Source of the DNA: Phlebopus portentosus
Lineage: Eukaryota > Basidiomycota > Agaricomycetes > Boletales > Boletinellaceae
DNA: 64,000 nt
Direction: 5' to 3'
Assembly (NCBI GenBank): GCA_037892935.1
Contig: JAYXKI010000006.1
Coordinates: 868,001 to 932,000 of the forward strand
Shown here: one piece after another, positions 45,761 to 57,446 of the stretch
How positions within the stretch are numbered: position 1 is the stretch's first letter
Layout: every line of letters starts with the position of its first letter
Position numbers and translations under genes: made by a program
Notes under the pieces: generated by a model
What the model saw: only the letters and a program-made list of their open reading frames with translations
What the model was told of the DNA's origin: nothing
The model's database searches: none

Positions 45761-47034
45761 CTAATCGTAGCGCAGGCCTCCGTCTACGCTAATGCATTGC
45801 CCTACAAAATGTCAAAGTAAGGAAGAGAAACTAATATAAATACAATTGAATGTACGTACCATTGATGAAGTACGCTTCTGGCTTCACCAGGTATGAGACT
45901 ATACTGGCGACTGTATCTGCTTCTGCAACGGGTGCATCGGGTGCTCCAAATAGCTACGATCGGAAAATAAAAATAAGACTTAGATTTCGCATTCAATATT
46001 GCGGTGGCTCCCCACCTTCCTGACTGTAGCACAATTATCATCAACGCCGTCCGACGTGGCACCTTATTGGTAGTTTTTTCGGTGCTCTGATAAACACCTG
46101 TGTTGGTGGACAGAAAAGAAATCACGTACCGAGAGGCGTTCGAATGTATCCCGGTGCATATGAGTTGGCCGTGATACCGTGCCTGCGCAATTCTATTGCT
46201 AATTCGTACGATGAGCAATGGGTGACCTCAAACCATCAAAGGAACAATGGAAGCTCACAGGCTGTTTGCGTCAGTCCACGAACAGCAAATTTTGCAGCAG
46301 AGTACGCAGTGAGATTCTGAGTCCCTAGAATATGCAATCGTCAAGGGTTACTGTTTTGATATCGATCTTTGATACCTTGTTTGCCGGCTGACGAGCTTGC
46401 AGCTTTATAGCAGCGAACTCAATACATAGCACGAGTAGGATAGCAAGAAGCAAACCAATCAGTCTTCCACCCCGACCTTGCTTGATCATCTGCAGTGCTG
46501 CCTGCTTGAAGCAGAAAAATACTCCGCGTACGTTGACCGAGTATATTCTGTCAAATGTCTCTCCAGAAGCTGACAACGATCACGTTTCAAAATTCCTTCG
46601 GCAGCAAATACATGGCACGTACTTTCGAGGAATGCGCCGATAGCTGCGATGCCCGCATTTGCAACCATCTGGTTGAAACATTCCGTAAGGACAAAGCTTC
46701 AGACCCAAGAGGTAGCGATACCCACGACATCAACGCTTCCCAACTCACTCACGGTTTTCTCGATCATGGAGATGACTTCCTGTTCATTTGACACGTCGCC
46801 AGGAATTGCGATAGCATGACGCCCTTTCTTCCGAAGTTCTTCGACAACAAAGCCTATTTGCGTTTGCTTACTGATTATATCGTTGACTGCAACGTCAATA
46901 CCATCATCTGCAAGCTTTTGAGCAATCGCATATCCGATTCCCTGTGCGGCACCAGTCACGATTGCCACACGCGGAGTATAGTTGCTGAACGGAACTGAAA
47001 GTGCGGAGGAATCCTGACTGAAGAGGGCAACCAT
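45761..47034 (-). CDS. Short-chain dehydrogenase/reductase, acetoin-reductase-like (SDR copy 3)
   Basis: The ATG at 47034 opens exon 1 with PRVAIVTGAAQGIGYAIAQK and VAVNDI. Exons then give VANAGIAAIGAFLE, IYSVNVRGVFFCFKQAALQM, IKQGRGGRLI, AASSSAGKQG, NLTAYSAAKFAVRGLTQTA (YSAAK), HGITANSYAPGYIRTPL and, near the end, GQCISVDGGLRYD with TAG at 45761. All donors and acceptors I can place are GT-AG, and all catalytic residues are present, so this copy looks functional. It is closer in sequence to copy 2 than to copy 1 (shared IKQGRGGRLI, SSSAG and TANSYAPGYIRT). Like copy 2, it lies directly 3' of a kinase locus on the opposite strand. Confidence 0.87.
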
Positions 47035-47349
47035 GGCGATGGAAAATCTCACCTCACAAGCAGTCTGAAGGCCCATGAGAGAGAGAACATTATATAAAAG
47101 ACAATCCGCAGAGATCACGGGAAGAGTATCTTCTCATAAACAGATTGTCCGGCAACGTGGTCACGATAAAGGGTATTCTATGGCTATGGATTGAGCATTG
47201 CATTGGTTCCTCAGTAATCTTGTGACAGTGACTCTGTGCGATGATTATTTGACGAAGTAAATCACATGACTGTGACATAACGCGTAGGATTCTAAGAACG
47301 CCCACGTCCGTTTTTGGTTACCGCCACGACGATTAGTGGTCAAACAATA
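47035..47349. promoter_or_regulatory. Divergent promoter region, SDR copy 3 / MGS1
   Basis: A 315-bp spacer between divergent start codons. No specific site was identified. Confidence 0.35.
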
Positions 47350-49604
47350 ATGACGTCCAAAGTAACTTGGTATATTTCATTTACTTCTGAGCCAATTCAG
47401 ACGCTAATCTGTGTACAAGCAAGCCCAATATGCTCTCGACAGGTTCCGGAGCAAAGCATAAATCAGCACATTGACAATGGATGCTCAGATGTCCGATCGT
47501 CCGCTTCTGGTAGCACTAATGCAGACAGATCCGCTGCTTCTGGGATCAGGTCATCGAACAAGACGTCTCAGAAAAATATTGCGCTCGCTTCAATATTTGC
47601 TAAACCTACTGTTCCTCCTTCAGCTCCATCAAGCTCGCCGAGTGAACCGTTTCCGACGCCGACGCGACCCTCTACATCAAAGAGATCAGCTGAATTAGCC
47701 GCTCATGGTCATAATGCGTTTGCGTCTGACACATTGGTACCGCCGCCTTCTAAACGTGCTAGGACGATGACTTCAAACCTCGAGGACGCACAACCGCTTC
47801 CTGAACGACTGCGTCCGCAGTCATTGGATGACTTCGTCGGCCAGCCTCATATCATCGGACCGGGCTCACTGCTCAGGCATATCATCGAGTCTGGAGGAAA
47901 TTTTGGTAGCTTGATTTTCTGGGGACCTCCCGGGTGTGGTAAAACGACTCTAGCGCGTTTATTGGCCAGATCGTCGAACGCCGTGTTTAAGGAGCTTTCT
48001 GCAACTGGTGTTGGCGTCAATGAAGTCAGACAAATATTTGAAGAGGCGAAAGGTCTTCTTTCTCTAACCGGCAAGTACGAATTAAGCCACACTACTGTAT
48101 CCATGCATGGACGTTGCTGATTCTGTGCAAAGGCAGACGATCCTTTTCCTGGATGAAATTCATCGGTTCAACAGAGCCCAGCAGGTATGAAGGGCATTGC
48201 TCCCGTTGTACATCCTACTGACGTTTCTGGAAGGATATATTTCTGCCCTACGTGGAGCAAGGCCATATCCAAGTAAGGCTGATAGTTCAGGTTGCGTGGG
48301 GTGCTAATAGTATTTTGCCGTTCTAGCTCATTGGCGCAACAACGGAAAATCCATCCTTCAGAGTGATTGGTGCTCTGTTGAGCCGTTGTCGGTTAGTGCT
48401 GTACTGTCTTGCGATGAATAAAACTAATCACGAGAGATTCATAGAGTTTTTGTGTTGGAACGTCTCACTGATGATGACATACGAGAAATCATTACTCGGG
48501 CAATTGCGCGCATCTCACCATCTGCGGAGCGGGATTCCGATTATACGCTTCTAAAGTCTGAAGATCAGACTCTTTTGACCAGTCAGGCTGCTGATGTGCC
48601 CAGTTCTGAGCCAGGATCCTCCCAAACATCCTCTGCCACACTTCTTGCTTCATCTCCTAATGCTTCTCCTTTCCCGGAATATCCTCAAATCACTTCTCAA
48701 ATATTCTCCGCCCTTGTTTCCCTGTCTTCGGGAGATGCTCGTATTGCATTATCGCTTCTTTCTCTCGCACTTGCTGCCCCTCCGACAACACCGCCATCGC
48801 AGCTGTTGGAATCATTGCGTAAGAGTGTGATTGGAGCGTACGATCGCACTGGGGAATCACATTACGACCTCATTAGTGCTTTGCACAAGAGCGTTCGTGG
48901 GAGTGCGGGCAGCGCAGCATTGTACTGGCTTGCGCGCATGCTGCGGGGTGGTGAAGATCCGCTGTTTATCGCACGCCGTATGCTTGTATGTGCTAGCGAG
49001 GATATTGGTCTCGCCGACCCAAAAGCTTTACCTTTGGTACGCTCTAGTAGCAGTAATTCACTTTCACTTTGGTATCTGATCTGATCTGATCTAGGCAATG
49101 GCGACTTATCAGGCGTGTCAGGTTATTGGCATGCCCGAGTGCCGTATCCACCTCGCGCACCTGGTGTCATACCTTTCAGAAGCACCAAAATCAACACGGT
49201 CGTATAGAGCTTATGCTCGAGCCGAAGAAGCTGCGGCACGGGATATGACCCTGCCGGTGCCACTCCAGATACGGAATGCGCCGACGAAGCTCATGAAAGA
49301 CCTAGGATACGGAGAAGGATATCGGTACAATCCCGATTATATGTGAGTCAAAACTTCGGGTTCTACCATGTTCAGCAAATTGCCAACCTAAGTCGCGAAC
49401 TATAGCCATCCAGTGTACAACCAGTATTTACCGGCCGAGCTTAAAGACGAGGTCTTTCTCAAGGAATGCGATGAATCTGACCAAATATGGGATGACGAGG
49501 CGCTCAAGACCTGGGAAAGGGAGGTCAATGGCAGAAAGCCGTGGGAAGGTAGACCGGATCGTTACCAAACCGAAGAAGATCGGGATGGTAGAACGACCTC
49601 TTAG
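47350..49604 (+). CDS. MGS1: AAA+ ATPase MGS1/WRNIP1 (RarA family)
   Basis: This is a replication-fork maintenance ATPase that binds ubiquitinated PCNA. The ATG at 47350 (MTSK) splices to an N-terminal UBZ-like finger ([20 protein letters not shown]). A Ser/Pro-rich linker follows, then [20 protein letters not shown], Walker [16 protein letters not shown], Walker [17 protein letters not shown], sensor 1 [13 protein letters not shown] and [15 protein letters not shown]. The C-terminal RarA region reads [55 protein letters not shown] and [19 protein letters not shown]. Later exons hold [20 protein letters not shown] and [14 protein letters not shown], ending at TAG 49602-49604. The first UBZ cysteine position reads Ser (SPIC where CPxC is usual) unless an upstream residue substitutes. 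Intron 1 would be only 39 bp, so the start region is the least certain part. Confidence 0.92.
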
Positions 49605-49865
49605 GGCTCCATCGAAAATCGCTGTGCATCATCACTATATGGCTGTATTGTTGCTCTCTTTCTTGCTTTCTATGCATGGAGGAATCCATTCACTGTATTA
49701 TGGCATCTCATGGACACAACCTAAACAGGAATAAAGTACATATAAATCAAATAACCGATTGAGCATCCAGGTGCGGTGCGTTTTAGACAATTTTATAGGA
49801 AGAAGGCGAAAATCGATCACATTAAGGAACAAAGAAAACGAAATGTTCCAATCCAAATCAAGCAC

Positions 49866-50950
49866 TTAGGTTCGTCGACGATTCCGCCTGAAGCGGGTGG
49901 GAGATGCGGACGGCGCAGTCGATCGAATAAACCCCCCTGCGTCCCAAGTAGTAACATTCATGGCTGGATCGACATATAAACCAAGAGCATTGTTGAACGG
50001 CCAAGATTCCTCTTCTGGGGGTTCCGTTGCGAGTGAGAGGGTCGTGTTTCGGTCGAGAGACGACCAATCCTCAGCAAGAGGTCGAAGCAGAGGATGGTCA
50101 TCAAGGGGATCGAATTCGGACTCCTGGCGGGTAGGCGCTTCTGAGCGGGAGGGAGAGTCCGAATGCAGAGGTGGAAGTAGTGGGAGAGGGGAGATTATTA
50201 TACTTGGTGACACGGGAAGCTGACATGTACGCAGCTAGAACATGTACGATTAGAACAATGTGCAGCAAATAGGATGATCAGTCTCACCCTTGGCGTGGGC
50301 GGCATCTCAAGCTCGTCCAGGGAAGACTGAGATATCGATGCGGTGAAGCGAAGAGATCCAGAAGACTCCGTAAGAGCAGTGAGAGCAGGTGAAGCGGGTA
50401 CATTGGTCTCTAGCCGCCCTCTCGATTTCGGAGACTTGTCTTCTACATCGGATGGACAAGGCGTCGGCAACCTCTCAGGTTCCATAATACGCTCCTTCTC
50501 AACTCTCTCCTCACACGTCAAGTCTTCCATACGCGCTGAGATTTCACAAAGACCGGACCAGTAAGCGTCAGACACCTTCGACGACGTGTACCTTTGCTTC
50601 GAGGGCTTTGCGTAGCCAGACGGACATATTTGAATGCGATAGGGATAACTTTGCACGAGAGCATTTGAAGCAGCGATAAAACACTCTGCGCGGAATATAT
50701 ATTAACACTTGCAAAGCAATCAGAGCGTAACGACGCGAGCTCACTTTGTTCGTGGCGCTGAGGAGCAAACTCGGGCATTCTGAGCAACCAGACTGTCAGT
50801 CCCCACTCGCCTTCGACTATGAGAGCAGCGGGAGGGAGAAGAAAGGGAGATAAGATTGAGGTCGAAAGTCGCCTCCATCGTCAAAAGGCGCCCTTTTCTA
50901 CCTATGCCAGCGGTCAATGCGTAGGAGATTTCCAAAGTTTTTTGTTGCCA
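49866..50950 (-). CDS. Unrecognised minus-strand gene, 5' end unresolved
   Basis: Exons on the minus strand join in phase: one with TLEISYALTAGI, then VEGEWGLTVWLLRMPEFAPQ, then CFIAASNALVQSYPYRIQIC and YTSSKVSDAYWSGLCEISAR (to PPTPR at about 50290), and a last exon with SIIISPLPLLPPLHSDSPSR and LGLYVDPAMNVTTWDAGGFI, ending in the basic tail PTRFRRNRRRT at TAG/TGA 49866. Introns with gtgaga/gtgagc/gtagaa donors support a real gene. I do not recognise a family. The middle is acidic and Pro/Ser-rich (EPERLPTPCPSDVEDKSPKS). The start codon is not visible and may lie upstream of 50950. Confidence 0.45.
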
Positions 50951-51507
50951 CTTGCAAAGGAGACCAAATCAGGAAGATAAAGACCTCCCGTCCGTCGCAT
51001 CCAAAAAAGGGAAACCTTCGATATAATCACCCTCGTGCACGCGGCAAGGACGTTCCGGATGTCCCCTGTTGGCCGTAGCGTGCACATAGGCATCACATCA
51101 CGAGGCAATGGTGAGCCTCCACAAAGGAGTGATGGCATATCGTACGATACGATACGCTCCGGTTCGCATTTTTTATGAAAGGGGAACTGTGCTGAGGAAT
51201 GGAGAAGGCGGATTCCGCTTAGGACAGACTTGTTCTTGACTTTATCTTGCCGATATGAGAGGGCGATTTTCCTGGTTTTCCTGGTTGAGAAACAACATGT
51301 CAAATTAAGAGAAGCTATTCACCAAGCTTACTGTACAATCCATCGTGACTGTGCTAGAATATTGTACTGAAGTGAGATAAAGACTGAGCAGAGAGGATAA
51401 AAGACAATTAATATGTCTACACGAAAAAGAAAATAAGTAAAAGGTGAGAAACGGGCTATTCGATGAGAGTCGATATCTGACCAATAAACAAGTGAAATCA
51501 TGAAAAA
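50951..51507. other. Spacer between the unknown gene and MGM1
   Basis: About 550 bp, likely containing the 5' end of the unknown minus-strand gene. A frame reading MRRTGGLYLPDLVSF (about 51000) may belong to it. Nothing else was recognised. Confidence 0.3.
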
Positions 51508-54472
51508 TCAGAACATGCTTCCGAAGAGACCCTTCGCTCGTCGTGTGGTAGGCTGGGCGTCCTTACGGAGACTCGTGAGACTGTTCAGTTGCTTCATGAC
51601 CTATATACGAATCATAAGTCAATAGCTATATGACGGGCAATCAAAAACTAACCTCTTCGAGCTTGTCCTTGCGGTTCTGCAGTTCAAGATGCTCACGAAC
51701 TTCTGGGTTCTCCTTTGCGAATGCCTCAATTTCTTTGCGATCGAGATCATATATCAGTCGCGAGTCAATTTCCCGAGGGAACTAAAGAGCAAGTCAGGTT
51801 TTTGTCCAGCAGACGACAGTCAAAGACCTTACTTGATAGAAGAAGTGGTCAAGAAGCTCGATGCTGATGAATAATGCAGACGTATACGCGAGCTTCGCAG
51901 CAACAACGTCCAAGAACGCTTCAGGGCACATGACGTCGTTGACTGGCCCGCCTTTGCAACGTTTCGACTTCAGTGTCCGAAGCCGGAGCTTGAGAATGCC
52001 TATCCTGTCTACGTATGATTGCGCATGCTTAGCTGAAAGGACAAGTCAGAACCAAAATTCGCAGAGCAGATATAAACCAAGCGCACCGTCAAGCATCTGG
52101 CCGGGGCTGTATCTGTAATGGATTTCCTCAGGTTCAGGAGTCGATTCTCCTTCCTGTGATTGCGCCAAAAGTTTCTGCCTCTTCCTCTCCATCTCTTTCT
52201 CTTCAACCATCCTTACATAGCCAACTAAGTTGTTGAGTCGACGACCTCCGCCAATACGCTGCTTGATTTCTTTGAGCTTCGATTCGCACATACCGAGTTC
52301 CTTCTCGATCTCTTCGACTGACTTGGTGCGCCCGAGCTCCCATTCACGATCATCGACCTCCACCTCGAATTTGTACGGCTTGATACAGTTCTCAACTTGA
52401 TCCGAGGTTATCCCTAGGCGTTCGCGTAGGATTCCGTGACTAATGGCGATGATACGCTCAGCCGCCCGAGGATGGTGCGAGAATGGCTCTCCGGACACGA
52501 TTGATTCGACTAGTGATCGTAAACCGTCTGCGACGACGAACGTCGTATCACGTCCGACGCCAGATTTTGTCAAAAGCGAACTGGCCGCGCCAAGCTTGTA
52601 CCGCCAGTAAGGCTCCACGTCCTCCGGCTTCACTTTAGGATCTGCAGCAATTGCATTAAGCTCTTTGAATCGATCATCCGACCAGTAGAGCTGCTCCATG
52701 ATGTCCATCACTTTGTCGTTCAGCAGTTCCTTCAGCTTCGCACGGAGTAGCGGGCGAGAGAATTGAGAGGTATAGTCGCGGAAGCGCGCTTTGAGTTCGT
52801 CAATTGTCTCAGCGACGTATGATTCCGCTGTGATGCGCCGATCATTGTACTTGACTTTGAATTTGTATGTTGCCTCCTCGAGTTCTAGCTGTATTTGATT
52901 CGCAATGCCATGGAGTGATGATGCCATGGATGACTCCAATACCTCAATAAGCCGGCGCCGAAGAGTCCTGGTAGACACCATGACTGATGATTGGCCGTAG
53001 TATTCCTTATGAGCATTGAAAAAGTCCATCTCTGCTCGCCTGACAAGTTCTCCAGATGACTCTGTCCCGCCCTTCGCATGTACAGACTTGCAAACTACGC
53101 CGACATAGCCTAGGTGGAGGGGATACTTATTACCCTGCAAAATTTCCACGCCACGCTCCCGAGGAACGAGGTCCAACTTGGTGATGACTCCAATTGTGCG
53201 CATTCCCAGTGGGTCAACCTTGCGACTAGCTCGAAGCGCGGGCGAGTTAGCTAGATCAACATCTGCGGCACAGACAGCCAGGATAATATTGGGTTCGCGG
53301 ATGTAGCGGTCACAAAGGCTAGCAATTTGTTCCTTCAAGTTATCCGGCTGTTCCATCGACGATATTTGAATATATCCAGGAAGATCGATCATCGTCAAGT
53401 CGGGCACGTTCGGACTATAGATACGAAGGTCGATAGGATCATCTGAAACGCATTGCTCCGCTGGAACAGCCAGGTTAAGGTCCGTGAGCGTACGCTGTAT
53501 TTGTGTAAAGTCCGAGATCTTTCCAAGACCCAACGCTGGAAACTCGCCATATTCCTGAGGTTCTTTACTCCCAGGCTTTGCAGGTGTGTGCACGAGGGTC
53601 AACTCGATGGGTCGTCGCGTCACCATGTTATTGCCCCTGTGAACATTTAGCCGAGAGTCAAAAGGCTTTATAGGAGCCACTCACTTTGGGAGAAATTCAT
53701 GGCCGACGATAGCTTCCAATACAGAGCTCTTACCAGAGCTTTGCGAGCCGATGACCACAATACTCGGCAGTTTCAGAGTATCACTCTGGTCGATTTCAAG
53801 TAGCATAGTCCTAATGCCAATGAGCTTCTTCGTCAAGTGCATCAACTCGTTTGGCCCGATGACGGTAGAATCCTTCGTGTCATCATCTTCGGACGAGTAA
53901 GACGGAGCCGCAAGTGTGGCAGCCATGAGAGCTGCAACTGCCGCATCCTCGCCGTCAGGGGGCTTTCCACCTGATTGACCTCCTCCCTTGCCTTCTTCGC
54001 TTCTTTCTCTACGCGATTTCTCCCTTGCAGAGAACAGGTCCTTTAGAAATTGAGGAGCCTCCATTTCCGAAAGACGGGATTGCACATCTTTGAAGCGATC
54101 CGAGGCTGCATCGAATACGTCTGTCGCTGTCTCCTGGACACTGTCTACCCATCCCGAAGTTGCCTTCTTCAGCTCTACCAGACGGTCAGCGTTTGGGTAA
54201 AGCACTTTTGACTACCTTGCGAACATACCTTCGAACTTGTAGTTCGCATAACCCAAGGCACCGGCCCCAACCGTCGCTCCTGCTATGGGTACCCTGAAGG
54301 CACGCGCGACCAATTTTGGTATCGTTGTATATGACAGTGCCCTCACGTGCATACGGCGTAAGGACTGCGAGTAAGGCGAGAACATGCTATTTCTTGGACG
54401 AAGAGGAGAATAGAACATTGCAGTTGGGAACCGCCTTGGGGCGTTTCGAGCTATCATTCTGAAAGTGACCAT
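51508..54472 (-). CDS. MGM1: Mitochondrial dynamin-like GTPase MGM1/Msp1 (OPA1)
   Basis: This is an inner-membrane GTPase for mitochondrial fusion and cristae shape. The ATG at 54472 starts an Arg-rich presequence ([16 protein letters not shown]) and a membrane segment ([20 protein letters not shown]). An intron of 54 bp joins it to [20 protein letters not shown] and a charged linker (candidate rhomboid-processing region). The GTPase has G1 [21 protein letters not shown]2 in [10 protein letters not shown] after an intron, G3 [10 protein letters not shown] and G4 GVITKLDLV. The middle and effector regions follow ([60 protein letters not shown]). The terminal exons have [60 protein letters not shown] and GLFGSMF, ending at TGA 51508. 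One exon of about 545 codons is unbroken, unlike its intron-rich neighbours. Confidence 0.95.
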
Positions 54473-54691
54473 GGCTGCAGGGGCGGAATATTACGCAAAT
54501 ACAGTAAATTGATTTGAATTTCGCGCTGGGTGTGTTTGCACTCGAGAAAATGCTTCTAGGAAATCGCAGGAGTGTCAAATCCCTTGCTGACAAAATTTGA
54601 AGGTCGGATAGAGACCCAAGTCCTATTCCAACCGCATCGACAGGTCAGCCCTTAATCCCGCCTGAAATATGCTGTTGATATCTCCGCAGCA

Positions 54692-55006
54692 ATGCCGGTA
54701 ACGCTTACAATCTTGCTGGCCAAAGGTGAGGTGGAGAAGACGGATTCAAATTTGGAACTGACGAAGCTTTCGGCAGGTCCCGTGACTTGCATCGACTTCC
54801 ATTTCGGGACTAGTACTTCTTCCTTCATCTCTTTCTGTGCTGTGAGTTTTCATTGTCCAGCGTCTATTGACCTCCATCATTCTTTCGTCGAGATCAATCT
54901 CACGTCCGCACAGCCTGATCGTCATGAACCTGGAAGAACTCATGACGGAACTCCTTTGAACTCAACTCCTCCGACTCCGGAGCTTCAGTTCCTCGTGGAT
55001 GTCTAG
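54692..55006 (+). CDS. Small hypothetical protein
   Basis: The ATG at 54692 opens a frame of 50 codons (MPVTLTILLAKGEVEKTDSN). A consensus donor gtgagt lies at 54842 and the acceptor at 54891-54892. The second exon runs 54893-55006 and ends LQFLVDV; the spliced product is 87 residues. The frame also stays open through the intron. No domain is recognised. It lies 220 bp from the MGM1 start and is transcribed divergently. It could be a genuine small gene or a chance frame, and the good splice pair is the main support. Confidence 0.4.
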   Translation: MPVTLTILLAKGEVEKTDSNLELTKLSAGPVTCIDFHFGTSTSSFISFCAVSFHCPASIDLHHSFVEINLTSAQPDRHEPGRTHDGTPLNSTPPTPELQFLVDV

Positions 55007-55339
55007 CTATATCATGATCTAAGCTTATCTAAGTTGAGGGGAACAATGAATGTATGCTGCCTTTGTAAACTGGAGAGCAAAAGAACTGGATACAATGGGG
55101 TCTGTGATTACAACGCAGGGTTTTCTTTAAGGGAGACATTGATCAACACGAGGCAAACCGCGATCCTATAGTTCTCCAAAATCTATCAACTCGTTCTGAA
55201 AGCTGCACAGCGAACATTACCGACATGAATACTCGATTCTGCAACGTAGAAAAGGACGAGCAGGGCCGCGACAAGATGGCTCTAAGCACCCTCTACGAGC
55301 CCTTTGTAGCGCCTTCAGAACTTCACTCACGTCTCCACA
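55007..55339. other. Spacer upstream of the dispersed HMG-box gene
   Basis: A 333-bp spacer. An upstream ATG at 55225 opens a different frame (MNTRFCNVEKDE) that overlaps the HMG start and might act as an upstream ORF. No other feature was seen. Confidence 0.35.
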
Positions 55340-56202
55340 ATGCCTGTCATACGCAATACCCCTGCAGTGTACCATGGAATAGGTGCCTTTTACTCTCATT
55401 GCTAGCGACTAACCCAGCTGACTCGGTCTCAAGATCTCCATGTTCAGTACAAGCCGAAGCGCAGCACCAAACCACCGCAGACGCCGATCATCAGAGCCTC
55501 CGATGAATCGAAGGCTCAGAAGAAAAAGAAAACTTCCAACGCATTTTTTCTGTATCGTTCGTATGTCCTCGCGAATAATTTGCTCCCGACGGATGTCAAG
55601 CACCAGAACGACGCGTCGCGGGTTGCTGCGCAGATGTGGAGGGACGAGTCTCAAAGGACTCGCATCCACTTCTTTTCCCTGGCCGAGGAAATGAGGAAGA
55701 AGCAAAGGGAGATGGAAGAGAATGAATTGTATACGCTGGAGCCTCCCGTTCCAGAGCTTTCACCTTCGTCTACCATGTCTTCGCGATCTCTGTATGACTC
55801 GCCACCTCCAACCCCGTCGTCACCGTGTATCCGGACACCTCCTGCGCCAAAGGTGAGTGTCAGGCCCTATTTTTCTCAGAATTCTCTAAAAGATGGATCT
55901 AGATACGTCCACGCGACCTTACGAGCTCTCTATTGACATCTTCGTCGTCATCCTGGGAGATCACGCCAGAACTCCAACCCGAGATGATTCCAGAGCCAAA
56001 CTACGACGCGCCTTTCCTTTCTCCCTTATCAGAGGAGTGGTATTCATCTTATCCTACTTCATCACTCGCCTTCCCACATGACTTCGGATATTCTACGACT
56101 GATTCATGCCGAAGGCAGACTTGCTCTTATCCTCCCGTTGCGCATTTCGTATTCCCTTCTGCTAATGACATCCCATTTTCACTGCTTTGCTATGACAATT
56201 AG
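55340..56202 (+). CDS. MATA-type HMG-box transcription factor (dispersed copy)
   Basis: Exons are 55340-55382, 55434-55852 and 55903-56202, giving 253 residues, all in phase. The N-terminus MPVIRNTPAVYHG resembles MPTTRSPARSAVTP of the gene at 3286 and the first intron is in a comparable place, so they are paralogues. The HMG box covers about residues 42-112 (KKKKTSNAFFLYRSYVLANN, LLPTDVKHQNDASRVAAQMW, RTRIHFFSLAEEMRKKQREM). A Pro/Ser-rich segment (SLYDSPPPTPSSPCIRTPPA) and an acidic tail (ELQPEMIPEPNYDAPFLSPL) follow. The box is more diverged than that of the tandem copies. No mating-type partners lie beside it. Confidence 0.85.
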
Positions 56203-56605
56203 CAACACTCATAACCTCTTTTCATTGTGCTTATAGTGAGAGCATGCTCGAGTCAATTTCGTTCTACTAATTCCTTGCATATTTTGCTGTTTTATGTACA
56301 TCAATCGCTACTTCGTATACTTGTATCTATGCACTCTGTACTCGTGTATATCATAGTGCCAATCTTGTTTGAGAGTTTGAGAGCTTATTTTATTTACCGA
56401 AAAGAATCCTGGTATACCCCGTGACTTGACCTGCATTCATCGCAATTTTTTCTGCACGGGTTTTATAGTATGCGGTTTATATTGCTTATGAGCTTTTATA
56501 ATCAGTAATAAGCAGTTATGATTGCTTATAAACTGACGTAATAATACGACATAATATAGAATTTTGCAATGATTCATTCTTCCGCGGCCTGATCTTCATC
56601 TTAAG
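56203..56605. other. AT-rich intergenic spacer
   Basis: About 400 bp, AT-rich, with runs such as gcttataatcag and gcttataaactg around 56470-56540. No gene was recognised. Confidence 0.4.
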
Positions 56606-57446
56606 ATGTTACCGACACCGTCGGAACGCAAGCAACGTTCGTATAGTCTCCTTGTACGTGATAAGATTGGAATGACTGTTCGGCTGCTTTAGCTACGCGA
56701 CGAAAGTCTCAGAGCAGTTCTGCACAAGTTGGTCTATCTCCAGAGCTGATCGAGAAACGGACAAAGCGTCATCTTGAAGAGCTCGAGGTATGCTGAACCG
56801 TCAACTTCAACTACCACGAGAGTTGCTTATAGACTCTGAATTGAACAGAGGACAAATTACACAGAACCAGCAGTTTCGTTAGCAGGGATCGGCGTTGGTG
56901 AAAGCGCAACCAGCGCACGAGGGCGTGCTCGAGAAACAATATCCGACAAACATATTATTGAAGGCGCACCACGCAAGAAGACTCAAACGAAGAACGTCCG
57001 TGATGCACTGGTATATAGAAAGAATTTTGCAACGTTGATTGAGGAATCAGTAAGTCTGATCTTGCTTCATGCAAAATACATCTTGCAATTACATTATACT
57101 AACATAGCTACGCTCATGGAATGTGTAGGGAATCGCACGTCTACCACCCTCAGTACCGACGTATTTGACAGCCGTAGCGCCACCTCCCACCGAGCCGCCC
57201 CGTCTACTATGTACGGTTTGCGGATACTGGGGACGATATAAATGCCGAAGGTGCTCTATGGCATACTGCGATAGGAACTGTGAAGAACCCATAATGATAC
57301 ACGATGCGAACGGCGAATGTACTAAAGCAATGAGAGCGAATTCGGCAACCGAGGGAGCTTTCAGTCTTCTTCGGCAATGGAACGATTCAGCCGCCGAGTT
57401 TCTTCCTGAAATGTTCTTTGACTTCGTCAGAACCATCACCAGCTAG
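56606..57446 (+). CDS. VPS71: Zinc-finger HIT protein VPS71/ZNHIT1 (SWR1 complex)
   Basis: This is a subunit of the SWR1/SRCAP chromatin remodeller that exchanges H2A.Z. Four exons starting at ATG 56606 give MLPTPSERKQ, TRRKSQSSSAQVGLSPELIE and KRTKRHLEELE, then RTNYTEPAVSLAGIGVGESA to DALVYRKNFATLIEES. The last exon (from 57129) begins GIARLPPSVPTYLTAVAPPP, the family's linker before the finger, and then LLCTVCGYWGRYKCRRCSMA with YCDRNCEEPIMIHDANGEC, the paired Cys zinc knuckles of the HIT domain. The frame continues about 40 residues beyond the last finger Cys to TAG 57446 and overlaps the 3' coding end of the convergent SWD2 gene. The overlap suggests either a real antisense coding overlap or an unseen final intron/stop. 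Confidence 0.88.
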
